DNA of 64,000 nt from the NCBI RefSeq assembly GCF_047250365.1, contig NZ_JBLBVL010000007.1, positions 1 through 64,000 of the forward strand, read 5' to 3'. The notes beneath the pieces were generated by a model. It searched no databases. It saw nothing but the letters and a program-made list of their open reading frames with translations, and was not told the DNA's origin. The translations under genes were made by a program, and so were the position numbers. Of the stretch, positions 24,053-33,200 are shown piece by piece. Source of the stretch: Thaumasiovibrio sp047250365 (GTDB taxonomy: Bacteria; Pseudomonadota; Gammaproteobacteria; Enterobacterales; Vibrionaceae). How positions within the stretch are numbered: the first letter of the stretch is position 1; each line of letters opens with the position of its first letter.

Positions 24053-24895
24053 ATGAAAATTGAGTTGCTCAAAACGTTTATTGAAGTGAGCCATACACTG
24101 CACATTCGCATGTCTGCTCAGAACCTCCACTTGACCCAAGCGGCGGTAAGTTCTCGCATCAAGCTGCTTGAAGAAGAGCTCGGCGTGATGCTTTTTGATC
24201 GAACGAATAAACGACTCAAACTGACGGCTGAAGGGGATAAGCTGGTAAAACATGCCAACGACATGTTGGCAATGTGGCATAAAATTAAACAAGAAGTGGG
24301 GGTTACCGATAGCGACGGCTCACAACTTTTTATCGGCGCAATGGCCTCAATCTGGGATATGGTGTTGCACGAATGGCTACACAAGCTTCATCGCAATATC
24401 GACGATGTGCACCTCTATACCCATACCTATTCATCAGTAGAGTTACGGCAAAATGTATTGAGCCGAATATTGGATATCGCTTTTTTGTTCGAACCTCCTT
24501 ACACCGATGAGATTGTCACTAAAAAATTATGTTCCATACCATTAGTCTTGGTTAGTACTGCTCCCGTCAAACAGATCTCTGAACTGTCTAACTTTGTCAT
24601 GGTTGATTATGGCGATACCGTTAACGCTATGTTTTTGGATAATTTTGGCAACGCTCTGCCCCCTATACATCATATGAACCAACCCAACACCGCGATGGCG
24701 TTTATATTAGATGCTGGCGGAGCGGCATACCTTCCCCGCCAAATGTGTTTTACTGAGCTTCGCCGCCAGCAATTATTTTTGGTCACCAATACTCCAACAT
24801 TTCAGCGTGACCTACATGCTATATACTTAGCGAATAGCCACAAACGAGAATTAATTGAAGACTCTCTGCTGCTGTTCCCATACAGAATTAGATAA
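24053..24895 (+). CDS. LysR-family regulator (HdfR-like)
   Basis: A 280-residue LysR-type regulator. The winged helix-turn-helix covers the first 65 residues (FIEVSHTLHIRMSAQNLHLT, then QAAVSSRIKLLEEELGVMLF), close to HdfR of enterics. The effector-binding domain (residues 90-280) is present but shorter than average. It is transcribed divergently from the rimK operon with about 100 bases between the starts, so it may control that operon. The family rule of regulating the divergent neighbour supports this, but no operator was identified. Confidence 0.88.
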   Translation: MKIELLKTFIEVSHTLHIRMSAQNLHLTQAAVSSRIKLLEEELGVMLFDRTNKRLKLTAEGDKLVKHANDMLAMWHKIKQEVGVTDSDGSQLFIGAMASIWDMVLHEWLHKLHRNIDDVHLYTHTYSSVELRQNVLSRILDIAFLFEPPYTDEIVTKKLCSIPLVLVSTAPVKQISELSNFVMVDYGDTVNAMFLDNFGNALPPIHHMNQPNTAMAFILDAGGAAYLPRQMCFTELRRQQLFLVTNTPTFQRDLHAIYLANSHKRELIEDSLLLFPYRIR

Positions 24896-24992
24896 TGTTT
24901 GTTTTGCTCTACACTTGTTCGATTTTTTTTATCAAGTCAGACGTTGACCGTATGTTGTTACACTGAAAAGTTAATACCGAGGGGTTACAAGC

Positions 24993-25955
24993 ATGCTAAA
25001 AACCGTATATCTCAAAGATCAAAAGCTAATCGAAGGCGGAGAGGAACTCGTTGAGCAATGGCGTCAAGACGGTGGTCAAATCTGGATCGACTTTTACAAA
25101 GAGCCTCTCGCTGACGAAGAAAAGCTACTCACGAAACTTGGCTGCCACCCGCTTGCAATTCAAGATGCGCAGCGTGATCGTCGGCCACCAAAAGTGGAAG
25201 AGTTTGATAATTACACTTTCGTTCTCTACCGCGGGTTTAGTCATATTGAGCCACACCTCGATCTAAAAACAATGGCCTTAGCGTGTTTTCTTGGTGAGAA
25301 CATATTGATTACGCGCAGAGTTGAACACTCATATGGCATCGATTCACTTCTTCAACACAAATCATTGGCTAAATTTCTTCGCTCACCCAGTTTGATGTTG
25401 AGTAAAATCATGAATGCTTCTGCACAACGGTTTACAGATGCCGTGCTCGAGGCTGAAGATGAGATCAGTGAATTAGAAGATGTTATGCTAACGCATTCTA
25501 GTGACGACCTTATGCACAGCCTTATTTTACTCAAGTCCCACCTACGTAAAATACATCGCGTGCAGTCGTATCACGTCAAATTACTCGCTCAAGTAATGAC
25601 AGAAGAACTAGCGTATTTAGATATGAGTGACTCCGAAGTCAAGCACAGCTTCCGTGATGTTTTTGATAAGTTTGAACGTTTGGAGAGCTTAACGTCGATG
25701 TACTATGACCTGTGCGGTGACCTTATCGACGGCTACATCTCACTCAGTTCACACCAGCTAAACAAAACGATGCAACTGCTAACCGTCGTTTCTGCGATTT
25801 TCGTCCCTCTCACTTTTATCGCTGGCATATACGGGATGAACTTTGAGGTCATTCCTGAACTCTCCTATAAAAATGGTTACTTTATACTCTGGGGAGTTAT
25901 GATCGGGATCGCGTCATCACTGCTCTATCTCTTCCGGCGTAAGCGCTGGTTATAA
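24993..25955 (+). CDS. CorA/ZntB-type divalent metal transporter
   Basis: A 320-residue CorA-superfamily protein. A cytoplasmic funnel (about 1-250) has the long helix with EAEDEISELEDVMLTHSSDD. Two C-terminal membrane helices follow, with the hallmark YGMNFEVIPEL loop between them, and the end is KRRKRWL-like and basic. Family members form pentameric Mg2+, Co2+ or Zn2+ channels. The GMN signature is intact, but GMN is shared by CorA and ZntB, so the ion is not assigned. GAGGGG precedes the start. It is a single-gene unit. Confidence 0.88.
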   Translation: MLKTVYLKDQKLIEGGEELVEQWRQDGGQIWIDFYKEPLADEEKLLTKLGCHPLAIQDAQRDRRPPKVEEFDNYTFVLYRGFSHIEPHLDLKTMALACFLGENILITRRVEHSYGIDSLLQHKSLAKFLRSPSLMLSKIMNASAQRFTDAVLEAEDEISELEDVMLTHSSDDLMHSLILLKSHLRKIHRVQSYHVKLLAQVMTEELAYLDMSDSEVKHSFRDVFDKFERLESLTSMYYDLCGDLIDGYISLSSHQLNKTMQLLTVVSAIFVPLTFIAGIYGMNFEVIPELSYKNGYFILWGVMIGIASSLLYLFRRKRWL

Positions 25956-26295
25956 GCTACCTACGTTTGTAGCACCGCCTTCTAATGTATGACATGCAGG
26001 CACCTATCGTCCTTACGCACAAAATGGAATAAAAAAACATAGAGTAGAATTTAAATTTGTGATTTACATCAATCAAAAGACTTAACCCTCTGTTATACCA
26101 AATATTACCGTTGGAAAATGGTGAATTCTTAACACCCCCTTGCCACGTATCATGCGCTAGAAAAATATAAATAGTGAGACCTGAAGCACAATAATAAAAA
26201 CAAGAAACTACGCTGTGAAATTTCATAATTGATGGCATACAAAAAAAAGCAAAAGATGAATAACAACAACATACTGTGTAAATGGAATAAAAATC
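25956..26295. promoter_or_regulatory. xylA upstream control region
   Basis: A 340-base gap before xylA with no credible gene. It holds a CRP-like site at 26058-26073 and AT-rich DNA down to the start. XylR sites are expected here but cannot be placed from one copy. Confidence 0.5.
26058..26073 (+). promoter_or_regulatory. CRP-like binding site before xylA
   Basis: TGTGATTTACATCAAT: the left half TGTGA is perfect, and the right half TCAAT matches three of the five bases of TCACA. The position about 220 bases before the start suits catabolite control of a sugar operon. Confidence 0.5.
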
Positions 26296-27615
26296 ATGAC
26301 TGAATATTTTAATGGCATTAGCAAAATTCAATTTGAAGGGAAAGACTCAACAAATCCTTTAGCTTTTCGTGCATATGACCCTGAGCGCATTATTCTGGGC
26401 AAGAGCATGAAAGATCATTTACGTTTTGCTGCGTGCTATTGGCATAACTTCCGTTGGGCTGGCGCTGATATTTTTGGTGATGGTACTTTTGACCATACTT
26501 GGTTAAAAGGAAATAACGATCTAGAACAGTATAAAATGAAAGCCGATGCTGCGTTCGAGTTTTATACAAAGCTAAATGTTCCTTTCTATTGTTTTCACGA
26601 TACCGATATTGCACCTGAAGGAAATAGCCTAAAAGAGTATGTAAATAACTTCGCTGCTATGGTCGATGTCTTTGAGCGTAAACAAGAAGAAACTGGCATG
26701 AAACTGCTATGGGGTACAGCAAATGCCTTTTCGCATAAACGTTATTTAGCCGGTGCTGCAACAAACCCAAATCCCGAAATTTTTGCATACGCAGCCACTC
26801 AAGTATTTAATGCGATGACAGCAACGCACCGTCTCGGTGGCGAAAACTATGTACTATGGGGCGGCCGTGAGGGCTACGAGACACTGCTAAACACTGATTT
26901 ACGTCAGGAGCGCGAACAACTTGGTCGCTTCATGCAAATGGTTGTTGAGCATAAGCACAAAATTGGCTTTAAAGGCGCAATCCTGATTGAACCTAAGCCA
27001 CAAGAGCCAACAAAACATCAATATGATTACGACACAGCGACGGTGTATGGTTTCTTGAAGCAGTTTGGCTTAGAGAATGAGATCAAAGTAAATATAGAAG
27101 CAAACCACGCAACACTGGCTGGACATAGCTTCCAACATGAAGTCGCCACAGCAACGTCTCTAGGGTTATTTGGTTCTATCGATGCCAACCGCGGCGATGC
27201 ACAACTAGGCTGGGATACCGACCAATTCCCGAATAGCGTAGAAGAAAATACCTTGGTAATGTACGAAATTTTAAAAGCTGGCGGTTTTACCACGGGTGGT
27301 TTTAACTTTGATGCTCGCGTCCGCCGCCCATCAATTGATACCAGCGACCTATTCATCGGACATATTGGCGGTATGGATACCATGGCATTAGCTCTAGAGC
27401 GAGCTGCTGATATGATCGAAAATGATTTACTATCTGCACATGTTGCTGAGCGCTATGCGGGTTGGAATGGAGACCTTGGCAAGAAAATACTAAATGGTGA
27501 ACTTTCACTGGCTTCGATTGCTGAGTTTGCTACAGAAAAAAATATTAATCCTCAACCGACATCAGGCAAGCAAGAATACTTAGAAAATATTGTTAATCGT
27601 TTTATTTATAAATAA
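26296..27615 (+). CDS. xylA: Xylose isomerase
   Basis: A 439-residue class II xylose isomerase that converts D-xylose to D-xylulose in the cytosol. It has the usual start MTEYFNGISKIQFEGKDSTN, the catalytic FCFHDTDIAPEG-like segment (here YCFHDTDIAPEG), VLWGGREGYETLLNTDL, the metal ligands in LIEPKPQEPTKHQYDYD and NIEANHATLAGHSFQHE, and LGWDTDQFPN near 310. The length matches E. coli XylA (440). A terminator-like hairpin follows before xylF, so xylA may be expressed apart from or more strongly than the transporter. Confidence 0.97.
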   Translation: MTEYFNGISKIQFEGKDSTNPLAFRAYDPERIILGKSMKDHLRFAACYWHNFRWAGADIFGDGTFDHTWLKGNNDLEQYKMKADAAFEFYTKLNVPFYCFHDTDIAPEGNSLKEYVNNFAAMVDVFERKQEETGMKLLWGTANAFSHKRYLAGAATNPNPEIFAYAATQVFNAMTATHRLGGENYVLWGGREGYETLLNTDLRQEREQLGRFMQMVVEHKHKIGFKGAILIEPKPQEPTKHQYDYDTATVYGFLKQFGLENEIKVNIEANHATLAGHSFQHEVATATSLGLFGSIDANRGDAQLGWDTDQFPNSVEENTLVMYEILKAGGFTTGGFNFDARVRRPSIDTSDLFIGHIGGMDTMALALERAADMIENDLLSAHVAERYAGWNGDLGKKILNGELSLASIAEFATEKNINPQPTSGKQEYLENIVNRFIYK

Positions 27616-27626
27616 TTTGACATGTT

Positions 27627-27662
27627 GGGAGAGCTTTTATCAAGCTAAACGCTCTCCCTTTT
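27627..27662 (+). terminator. Hairpin terminator between xylA and xylF
   Basis: Arms GGGAGAGC (27627-27634) and GCTCTCCC (27651-27658) followed by TTTT. It could end xylA transcripts partly and let the remainder run into xylFGH. Confidence 0.75.
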
Positions 27663-27734
27663 AAAAAATATAAAAACACAAAAGCTATACCAAACCCTAC
27701 AACAAAAGCAACATTTAGTTTAAAAGGACTGATC

Positions 27735-28730
27735 ATGAAAAAATTAGCAACATACCTCTGTGCTGTCACTGTCGGAATATTAAGTGCTTCCGCTGTCGCA
27801 AAAGACATTACCATAGGAATGGCAATTGATGATCTACGTTTAGAGCGTTGGCAAAAAGACCGTGATATTTTTGTAAGTAAAGCCGAAGAGCTTGGTGCCA
27901 AAGTATACGTACAATCCTCAAATGGTAATGAGCAAACTCAAATTGCTCAAGTAGAAAACATGATCTCTCGTGGTGTGGATGTACTTGTTATTATTCCATA
28001 TAACGGTGAAGTATTAACCAACGTTGTACGAGAAGCAAAACGCGATGGGATCCCAGTGCTTGCTTATGACCGTATGATTACCAATGCTGATATTGACTTT
28101 TATCTATCATTCGACAATGAAAAAGTCGGTGAGCTACAAGCTAAAGCCCTGATTGATAATACACCAAACGGCAAGTACTTCCTGATGGGCGGCGCACCAA
28201 CCGATAACAATGCCAAGCTATTCCGTCAAGGTCAAATGAATGTCCTACAGCCTGAAATCGACAATGGCAATATCGAAATTGTCGGTGACCAGTGGGTTGA
28301 CTCATGGTTAGCAGAAAATGCTCTGGCGATTATGGAAAATGCCCTAACCGCGAATGACAACAAGATTGATGTTGTGGTTGCGTCTAATGACTCAACGGCT
28401 GGTGGTGCGATTCAAGCCCTTGAAGCACAAGGTTTAGCCGGTAAAGTAGCCATCTCAGGCCAAGATGCTGATTTAGCGGCTGTTCGCCGTATTGTCGCTG
28501 GAACACAAACGATGACGATATACAAACCAATCTCGCAACTGGCTGACAAAGCTGCGGATATCGCCGTTGAACTAGCGAAAGGCAATACGCCTGAAAGCAA
28601 CGCATCTCTAGAGAATGGTGTCAAAAATGTTCCTTCTTACTTACTAGAGCCTGTTATTGTTACTAAAGACAATATCAATAAAACAGTTATTGCTGACAAC
28701 TTCCATAAAGAATCAGATGTGTACCAATAA
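27735..28730 (+). CDS. xylF: Xylose-binding periplasmic protein
   Basis: A 331-residue substrate-binding protein of the xylose ABC importer. A 22-residue signal peptide (cut near AVA-KDITIGMAI) precedes the two-lobed type 1 periplasmic binding fold: DLRLERWQKDRDIFV, IIPYNGEVLTNVV, VLAYDRMI, VVASNDSTAGGAIQAL and ISGQDADLAAVRRIVAGTQT. The length equals E. coli XylF. AAAAGGAC precedes the start. A GC-rich stem-loop after the stop probably protects this mRNA end so that more binding protein than membrane parts is made. Confidence 0.96.
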   Translation: MKKLATYLCAVTVGILSASAVAKDITIGMAIDDLRLERWQKDRDIFVSKAEELGAKVYVQSSNGNEQTQIAQVENMISRGVDVLVIIPYNGEVLTNVVREAKRDGIPVLAYDRMITNADIDFYLSFDNEKVGELQAKALIDNTPNGKYFLMGGAPTDNNAKLFRQGQMNVLQPEIDNGNIEIVGDQWVDSWLAENALAIMENALTANDNKIDVVVASNDSTAGGAIQALEAQGLAGKVAISGQDADLAAVRRIVAGTQTMTIYKPISQLADKAADIAVELAKGNTPESNASLENGVKNVPSYLLEPVIVTKDNINKTVIADNFHKESDVYQ

Positions 28731-28746
28731 ACTATAACAACGCATT

Positions 28747-28768
28747 GCGGGCACAGTTATGTGCCCGC
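28747..28768 (+). repeat. Stem-loop between xylF and xylG
   Basis: Perfect arms GCGGGCAC/GTGCCCGC with the loop AGTTAT, just before the xylG ribosome site GAGGAGG. Such stems after binding-protein genes usually stabilise the upstream mRNA. Confidence 0.65.
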
Positions 28769-28784
28769 TCTTTGAGGAGGAACC

Positions 28785-30308
28785 ATGCCTGCATTATTAG
28801 AAATGCGAAATATTGTAAAATGCTTTGGTCCTGTCAAAGCACTTGATGGGGTAAGCCTAACACTCGAGAAAGGAGAAGTACTTTCACTATGCGGAGAAAA
28901 TGGCTCCGGTAAATCGACATTAATGAAAGTGCTATGTGGGATTTACCCATCTGGTGAATATGAAGGCGAGATCTATTTTCAAGGGCAACTGATAAAAGCA
29001 AAGGGCATTAAAGATACCGAAGACTTAGGCATTGCTATTATTCACCAAGAACTCGCCTTAGTTAAAGAGATGTCCGTGATGGAAAACCTCTTCCTAGGTT
29101 GTGAAATAAGTCAGCACGGCATTCTTGATCATGCCGCGATGATAAGCAAAGCGCAGAGTATGCTCTCAGCGGTGAAGCTCGACATTTCTCCGGAGACCCG
29201 TATTGGGGATTTAGGCGTAGGGCAGCAACAACTGATTGAGATTGCTAAAGCGCTATCCAAAAATGCAAAGCTACTCGTTCTTGATGAACCCACTGCCCCC
29301 TTAACCGAGTCGGAAACTGAGATACTACTCGATTTGGTAAAAGATCTTCGTAGTCAAGGTGTTAGCTGTATATATATATCGCATAAGCTGGGCGAAGTGA
29401 AAGCGATTTCAAATAACATCTGTGTTATTCGAGACGGTGTCCATATTGGTACTCGGCCAACTGAAAATATGACAACAGATGACATTATTACCATGATGGT
29501 TGGACGAGAGATGAAACAACTCTTCCCTCGAGAAGCACATGAAATTGGTGATGTCATACTCAAGGTCAACAATGTCACAGCATGGGATAAAGCCAATCGC
29601 CACATCAAAAAAGTAGATAATGCTTCATTCACACTAAAGAGGGGTGAAATACTCGGGATCTCTGGCCTTGTCGGTTCGGGACGCACCGAGCTAATGGAGT
29701 GCATTTACGGTTGCTACCAAGGAAAACACCACGAAACAATCACCTTAAATGGCCAGTCCGTCACCATTAATAATAGCCAACAAGCCTTGAATAATGGTAT
29801 TGCTATGGTGCCTGAAGATCGCAAACGTAATGGCATCATCCCAATAATGAGTGTGGGAAATAATATTTCTCTTGCTGGACTCAACGAATTCAGCTCGCTT
29901 GGTATGCTAAATATCAATAAAGAAGAAAAACAAATTATCGATTCCATTGAGTCGCTAACCGTTAAAACCCCAAGCAGTGAGCTTGCGATAAAGAATCTCT
30001 CTGGTGGGAATCAACAAAAAGCAATTCTTGCTCGCTACCTATTGGTTTCACCTCAAGTATTGATTCTCGATGAACCAACTCGAGGCATTGACGTTGGCGC
30101 AAAATACGAAATTTATAAGTTGATGTTCCAACTTGTAAAACAGGGCATTAGCATCATCATGGTGTCATCTGAGCTTCCAGAAGTACTCGGCATCAGTGAT
30201 CGCGTGCTAGTAATGCACGAAGGAAAAATTAAAGGCAACTTGGTCAACGAAAACCTAACTCAGGAAATGATCATGGATTGTGCGCTAAAAGAAGGAGAAG
30301 CAGCATGA
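28785..30308 (+). CDS. xylG: Xylose ABC transporter ATPase
   Basis: A 507-residue duplicated ATP-binding subunit. The first domain has Walker A GENGSGKST, signature LGVGQQQLIEIAKAL and Walker B LLVLDEPTAPL. The second has GLVGSGRTE in place of a full Walker A, the signature LSGGNQQKAILARYL and LILDEPTRGIDVG. This asymmetry is normal for monosaccharide importers of the RbsA/XylG type. GAGGAGG stands 5 bases before the start. Its stop overlaps the xylH start (ATGA). Confidence 0.96.
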   Translation: MPALLEMRNIVKCFGPVKALDGVSLTLEKGEVLSLCGENGSGKSTLMKVLCGIYPSGEYEGEIYFQGQLIKAKGIKDTEDLGIAIIHQELALVKEMSVMENLFLGCEISQHGILDHAAMISKAQSMLSAVKLDISPETRIGDLGVGQQQLIEIAKALSKNAKLLVLDEPTAPLTESETEILLDLVKDLRSQGVSCIYISHKLGEVKAISNNICVIRDGVHIGTRPTENMTTDDIITMMVGREMKQLFPREAHEIGDVILKVNNVTAWDKANRHIKKVDNASFTLKRGEILGISGLVGSGRTELMECIYGCYQGKHHETITLNGQSVTINNSQQALNNGIAMVPEDRKRNGIIPIMSVGNNISLAGLNEFSSLGMLNINKEEKQIIDSIESLTVKTPSSELAIKNLSGGNQQKAILARYLLVSPQVLILDEPTRGIDVGAKYEIYKLMFQLVKQGISIIMVSSELPEVLGISDRVLVMHEGKIKGNLVNENLTQEMIMDCALKEGEAA

Positions 30309-31486
30309 CGCAACAACAATCACTCGAGATTAAAGAGACAAAAACTTCCTCTTCGATTATCGACAAACTAAAAAGCATGAACTTGCAAGTCCTTGTTATG
30401 CTTGGAGCAATTGTCATGATTATGCTGTTTTTCAGTTTTATGACTGATGGCAGTTACCTGACACCACGTAACATCTCCAACTTATTTAGACAAACCGCCA
30501 TCACTGGTATTCTGGCTATCGGAATGGTGTTTGTCATCATCAGTGGAGAGATTGATCTGTCTGTTGGGTCAATGATGGGGCTATTAGGTGGGCTTGCAGC
30601 GATATTAGACGTTTGGTTCGGCCTTCCTTTACCTATCACAATTATTCTGACCATCACTGCTGGGCTTCTGCTTGGTACGTGGAACGGTTGGTGGGTCGCA
30701 TACCGAAAAGTACCTTCTTTTATCGTTACACTCGCAGGCATGCTTGCCTTTCGTGGCATCTTAATCGGTGTAACTAACGGCACCACGGTAGCACCAACAT
30801 CTGAAGCAATGGGGATCATTGGACAAAGCTACCTACCAAATATGCTTGGTTTGATGATTGGTACTGGTGCATTGGTTTGTTACTTTGCGTGGCAAAAAAG
30901 ACAATTCAGCACACGTGAAAAATACAAGCTACCTAACCCAACAGCAACTCAGACCCTTGGAAAGAACTGCCTAATTGCGATTGCAGTCCTAGCCATCGTT
31001 TACCTTCTAAATGATTATCGTGGTGTACCAACCCCTGTTCTACTACTCACCACATTCATGATACTTGGTTCATTTATTGCGACAAAAACCACCTTTGGCC
31101 GCCGTATTTATGCCATTGGTGGCAATATTGAAGCGAGCCGTCTATCTGGGATCAATGTTGAGAAAACAAAGTTAGCGGTTTACACCATGAATGGCTTCTT
31201 AGTCGCGATTGCCGCACTGGTTCTCAGCTCTCGCTTAGGCGCTGGTTCACCGTCTGCTGGTAACATTGCCGAGCTTGATGCGATTGCAGCCTGTGTCATT
31301 GGCGGAACCAGTATGGCTGGAGGGGTCGGAACCGTTATTGGCGCGGTTGTTGGTGCCTTTATTATGGCTTCTCTAGATAACGGCATGAGCATGATGGATG
31401 TCCCAACATTCTGGCAATACATTGTTAAAGGTGCCATTTTGTTACTTGCTGTATGGATGGATACTGCGACGAAAAACCGACGTTAA
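30305..31486 (+). CDS. xylH: Xylose ABC transporter permease
   Basis: A 393-residue inner membrane permease with about ten hydrophobic helices, of the BPD_transp_2 (RbsC/XylH) type. The family segments IAIGMVFVIISGEIDLSVGS and GGNIEASRLSGINVEKTKL are clear. The start at 30305 overlaps the xylG stop by 4 bases; the frame upstream of it lies inside xylG. It is the last gene of the xylA-xylFGH run and a palindromic terminator follows. Confidence 0.95.
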   Translation: MTQQQSLEIKETKTSSSIIDKLKSMNLQVLVMLGAIVMIMLFFSFMTDGSYLTPRNISNLFRQTAITGILAIGMVFVIISGEIDLSVGSMMGLLGGLAAILDVWFGLPLPITIILTITAGLLLGTWNGWWVAYRKVPSFIVTLAGMLAFRGILIGVTNGTTVAPTSEAMGIIGQSYLPNMLGLMIGTGALVCYFAWQKRQFSTREKYKLPNPTATQTLGKNCLIAIAVLAIVYLLNDYRGVPTPVLLLTTFMILGSFIATKTTFGRRIYAIGGNIEASRLSGINVEKTKLAVYTMNGFLVAIAALVLSSRLGAGSPSAGNIAELDAIAACVIGGTSMAGGVGTVIGAVVGAFIMASLDNGMSMMDVPTFWQYIVKGAILLLAVWMDTATKNRR

Positions 31487-31509
31487 AACATTCCCTATCA
31501 TAAAAAAAG

Positions 31510-31536
31510 GCCACTTCAATTGAAGTGGCTTTTTTA
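31510..31536. terminator. Bidirectional terminator between xylH and xylB
   Basis: The 20-base palindrome GCCACTTCAA/TTGAAGTGGC (31510-31529) has A and T tracts on both sides. It separates the convergent xylH and xylB. Confidence 0.85.
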
Positions 31537-31556
31537 TTTCATGTTGTTGCGTACAA

Positions 31557-33008
31557 TTAGAATAAGCCTTTTAACTGCTGGTATAGTGCTTTGAATTTAG
31601 TGCGTTCAATCGCGTACTGGGCGTGCTTTTCAGCATTAACATGGTGCGTTTCGACAAGACGAGGAACAGGACAAATATCCGCTATTGCCTTATCTGTTGC
31701 CACAGACAAGTAAGCCAAGCGTGCCGCACCTAATGCAGGACCAACATCCCCCCCTTCTCTGTAAGTCATATTTTTGCCAGTAATATCGGCCAACATCTGA
31801 CGCCAGTAAGCACTACGTGCACCACCACCAATTAACACGACCTCTTCAGGCTCCATCCCTGCAGCATGCAAGGCATCAAAACCGTCAGCAAAAGCAAAAC
31901 CAACACCTTCGAGCACCGCGCGTCCTAAGTCAGCACGTTTGGTACTGTGTGTCATACCAAAAAATACCCCCTTTGCGGTCGGGTTATTGTGTGGTGTTCG
32001 TTCACCAGACAAATAAGGTAAGAACACCACGTCTGATTGAGACTTAGGCATCGCTTCCACTTCTGCAATCAGAGATGGAACGTCTTCTGCCCCTGTCAGT
32101 TCAACAACCCAATCTAGACATGATGCAGCACTTAGGATCACTGACATCGAGTGCCATGTGCCAGGCAATGCATGACAAAAACTGTGTAACGCTGAGTCGG
32201 GGTTGGCTAAGAAGCCATCACTAACGGCAAAATAGACACCGGATGTACCCAAAGATAGCATGGCCTGACCAGGGTTGATGATTCCCACACCAATCGCACC
32301 TGCTGCATTATCGCCACCACCCGCCACAACAGGAACGCAAGGCATTCCCCATTGTTCAGCAAATTCTGCGTTCAGCGTTCCGGTTATCTCACTCCCCTCA
32401 AATAGAGCTGGCATATGGTCTTCGGTTAATCCCGTAGCAGCCAACAGTTCATGACTCCACTCACGCTTAGCCACATCAAGCCACATGGTACCAGCCGAAT
32501 CAGACAGATCAGACGCATAGTCTCCGGTTAAGCAATAACGCAAATAGTCTTTCGGCAAAAGTACCTTGGCAATTTTAGTAAAACACGCCGGTTCATTTTT
32601 TTGTAACCACTTTAACTTCGGTGCAGTAAAACCCGGCATCATAATGTTACCAGTGATTTCCCGACTATTAGGCACATCAGCTTCAAGCTCTGCACATTCA
32701 GCAAAGCTGCGCCCGTCATTCCATAAAATCGCAGGACGCAGAACGTTACCGTCGATATCAAGCACTGTTGCGCCATGCATTTGCCCAGAGAGACCAATCG
32801 CTTGTACATCCGACAAGCTTACCGCTGAGCTTAACGCATCCATCGCTTGCACCGTTGCGTCCCACCAATCTTGTGGTTCCTGCTCTGACCATAGCGGAGC
32901 TGGCCGCGAGACGGACAAAGACGCCGTTTCAGAACCAACAATTTGACCAGCCTCATCCATGAGAACCACTTTTACACCAGATGTTCCTAAATCAATTCCA
33001 ATAAACAC
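31557..33008 (-). CDS. xylB: Xylulokinase
   Basis: A 483-residue FGGY-family kinase that phosphorylates D-xylulose to xylulose-5-phosphate for the pentose phosphate pathway. Landmarks are the N-terminal phosphate motif GIDLGTSGVKVVLMDEAG, the catalytic-loop region GLSGQMHG and AILWNDGRS, LPKDYLRYCLTGDYASDLSDS, GGGDNAAGAIGVG and LIGGGARSAYWRQMLADI. The length matches E. coli XylB (484). Unlike in E. coli it is not downstream of xylA but on the other strand, divergent from xylR. Confidence 0.96.
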   Translation of the reverse strand: MFIGIDLGTSGVKVVLMDEAGQIVGSETASLSVSRPAPLWSEQEPQDWWDATVQAMDALSSAVSLSDVQAIGLSGQMHGATVLDIDGNVLRPAILWNDGRSFAECAELEADVPNSREITGNIMMPGFTAPKLKWLQKNEPACFTKIAKVLLPKDYLRYCLTGDYASDLSDSAGTMWLDVAKREWSHELLAATGLTEDHMPALFEGSEITGTLNAEFAEQWGMPCVPVVAGGGDNAAGAIGVGIINPGQAMLSLGTSGVYFAVSDGFLANPDSALHSFCHALPGTWHSMSVILSAASCLDWVVELTGAEDVPSLIAEVEAMPKSQSDVVFLPYLSGERTPHNNPTAKGVFFGMTHSTKRADLGRAVLEGVGFAFADGFDALHAAGMEPEEVVLIGGGARSAYWRQMLADITGKNMTYREGGDVGPALGAARLAYLSVATDKAIADICPVPRLVETHHVNAEKHAQYAIERTKFKALYQQLKGLF

Positions 33009-33127
33009 AGCATTTCCTTATCAGTGATAACTGTCGTAAGTTAAATGACGAATACACACTTATATTGCTACCTCATTAAACAAGTCTCAATTATGTTTTT
33101 TGTTAAGTTTTTTACCGATTTCATCAA

Positions 33128-33143
33128 TGTGTGTTAAGTCACA
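33128..33143. promoter_or_regulatory. CRP-like site between xylB and xylR
   Basis: TGTGTGTTAAGTCACA: left half TGTGT (one mismatch) and perfect right half TCACA with the standard 6-base spacer, placed between the divergent starts. It could serve either gene. Confidence 0.6.
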
Positions 33144-33200
33144 TGCTAAAGAAAGCTATCCTGATAAAATGTGATACAAACCAAGCGCTCATAGAAGAAT

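Noticed and set aside
25957..26331. 124-codon minus-strand frame in the xylA control region
   Set aside because: It overlaps the xylA start, is full of Phe, Tyr and Ile from AT-rich DNA, and lacks a ribosome site.
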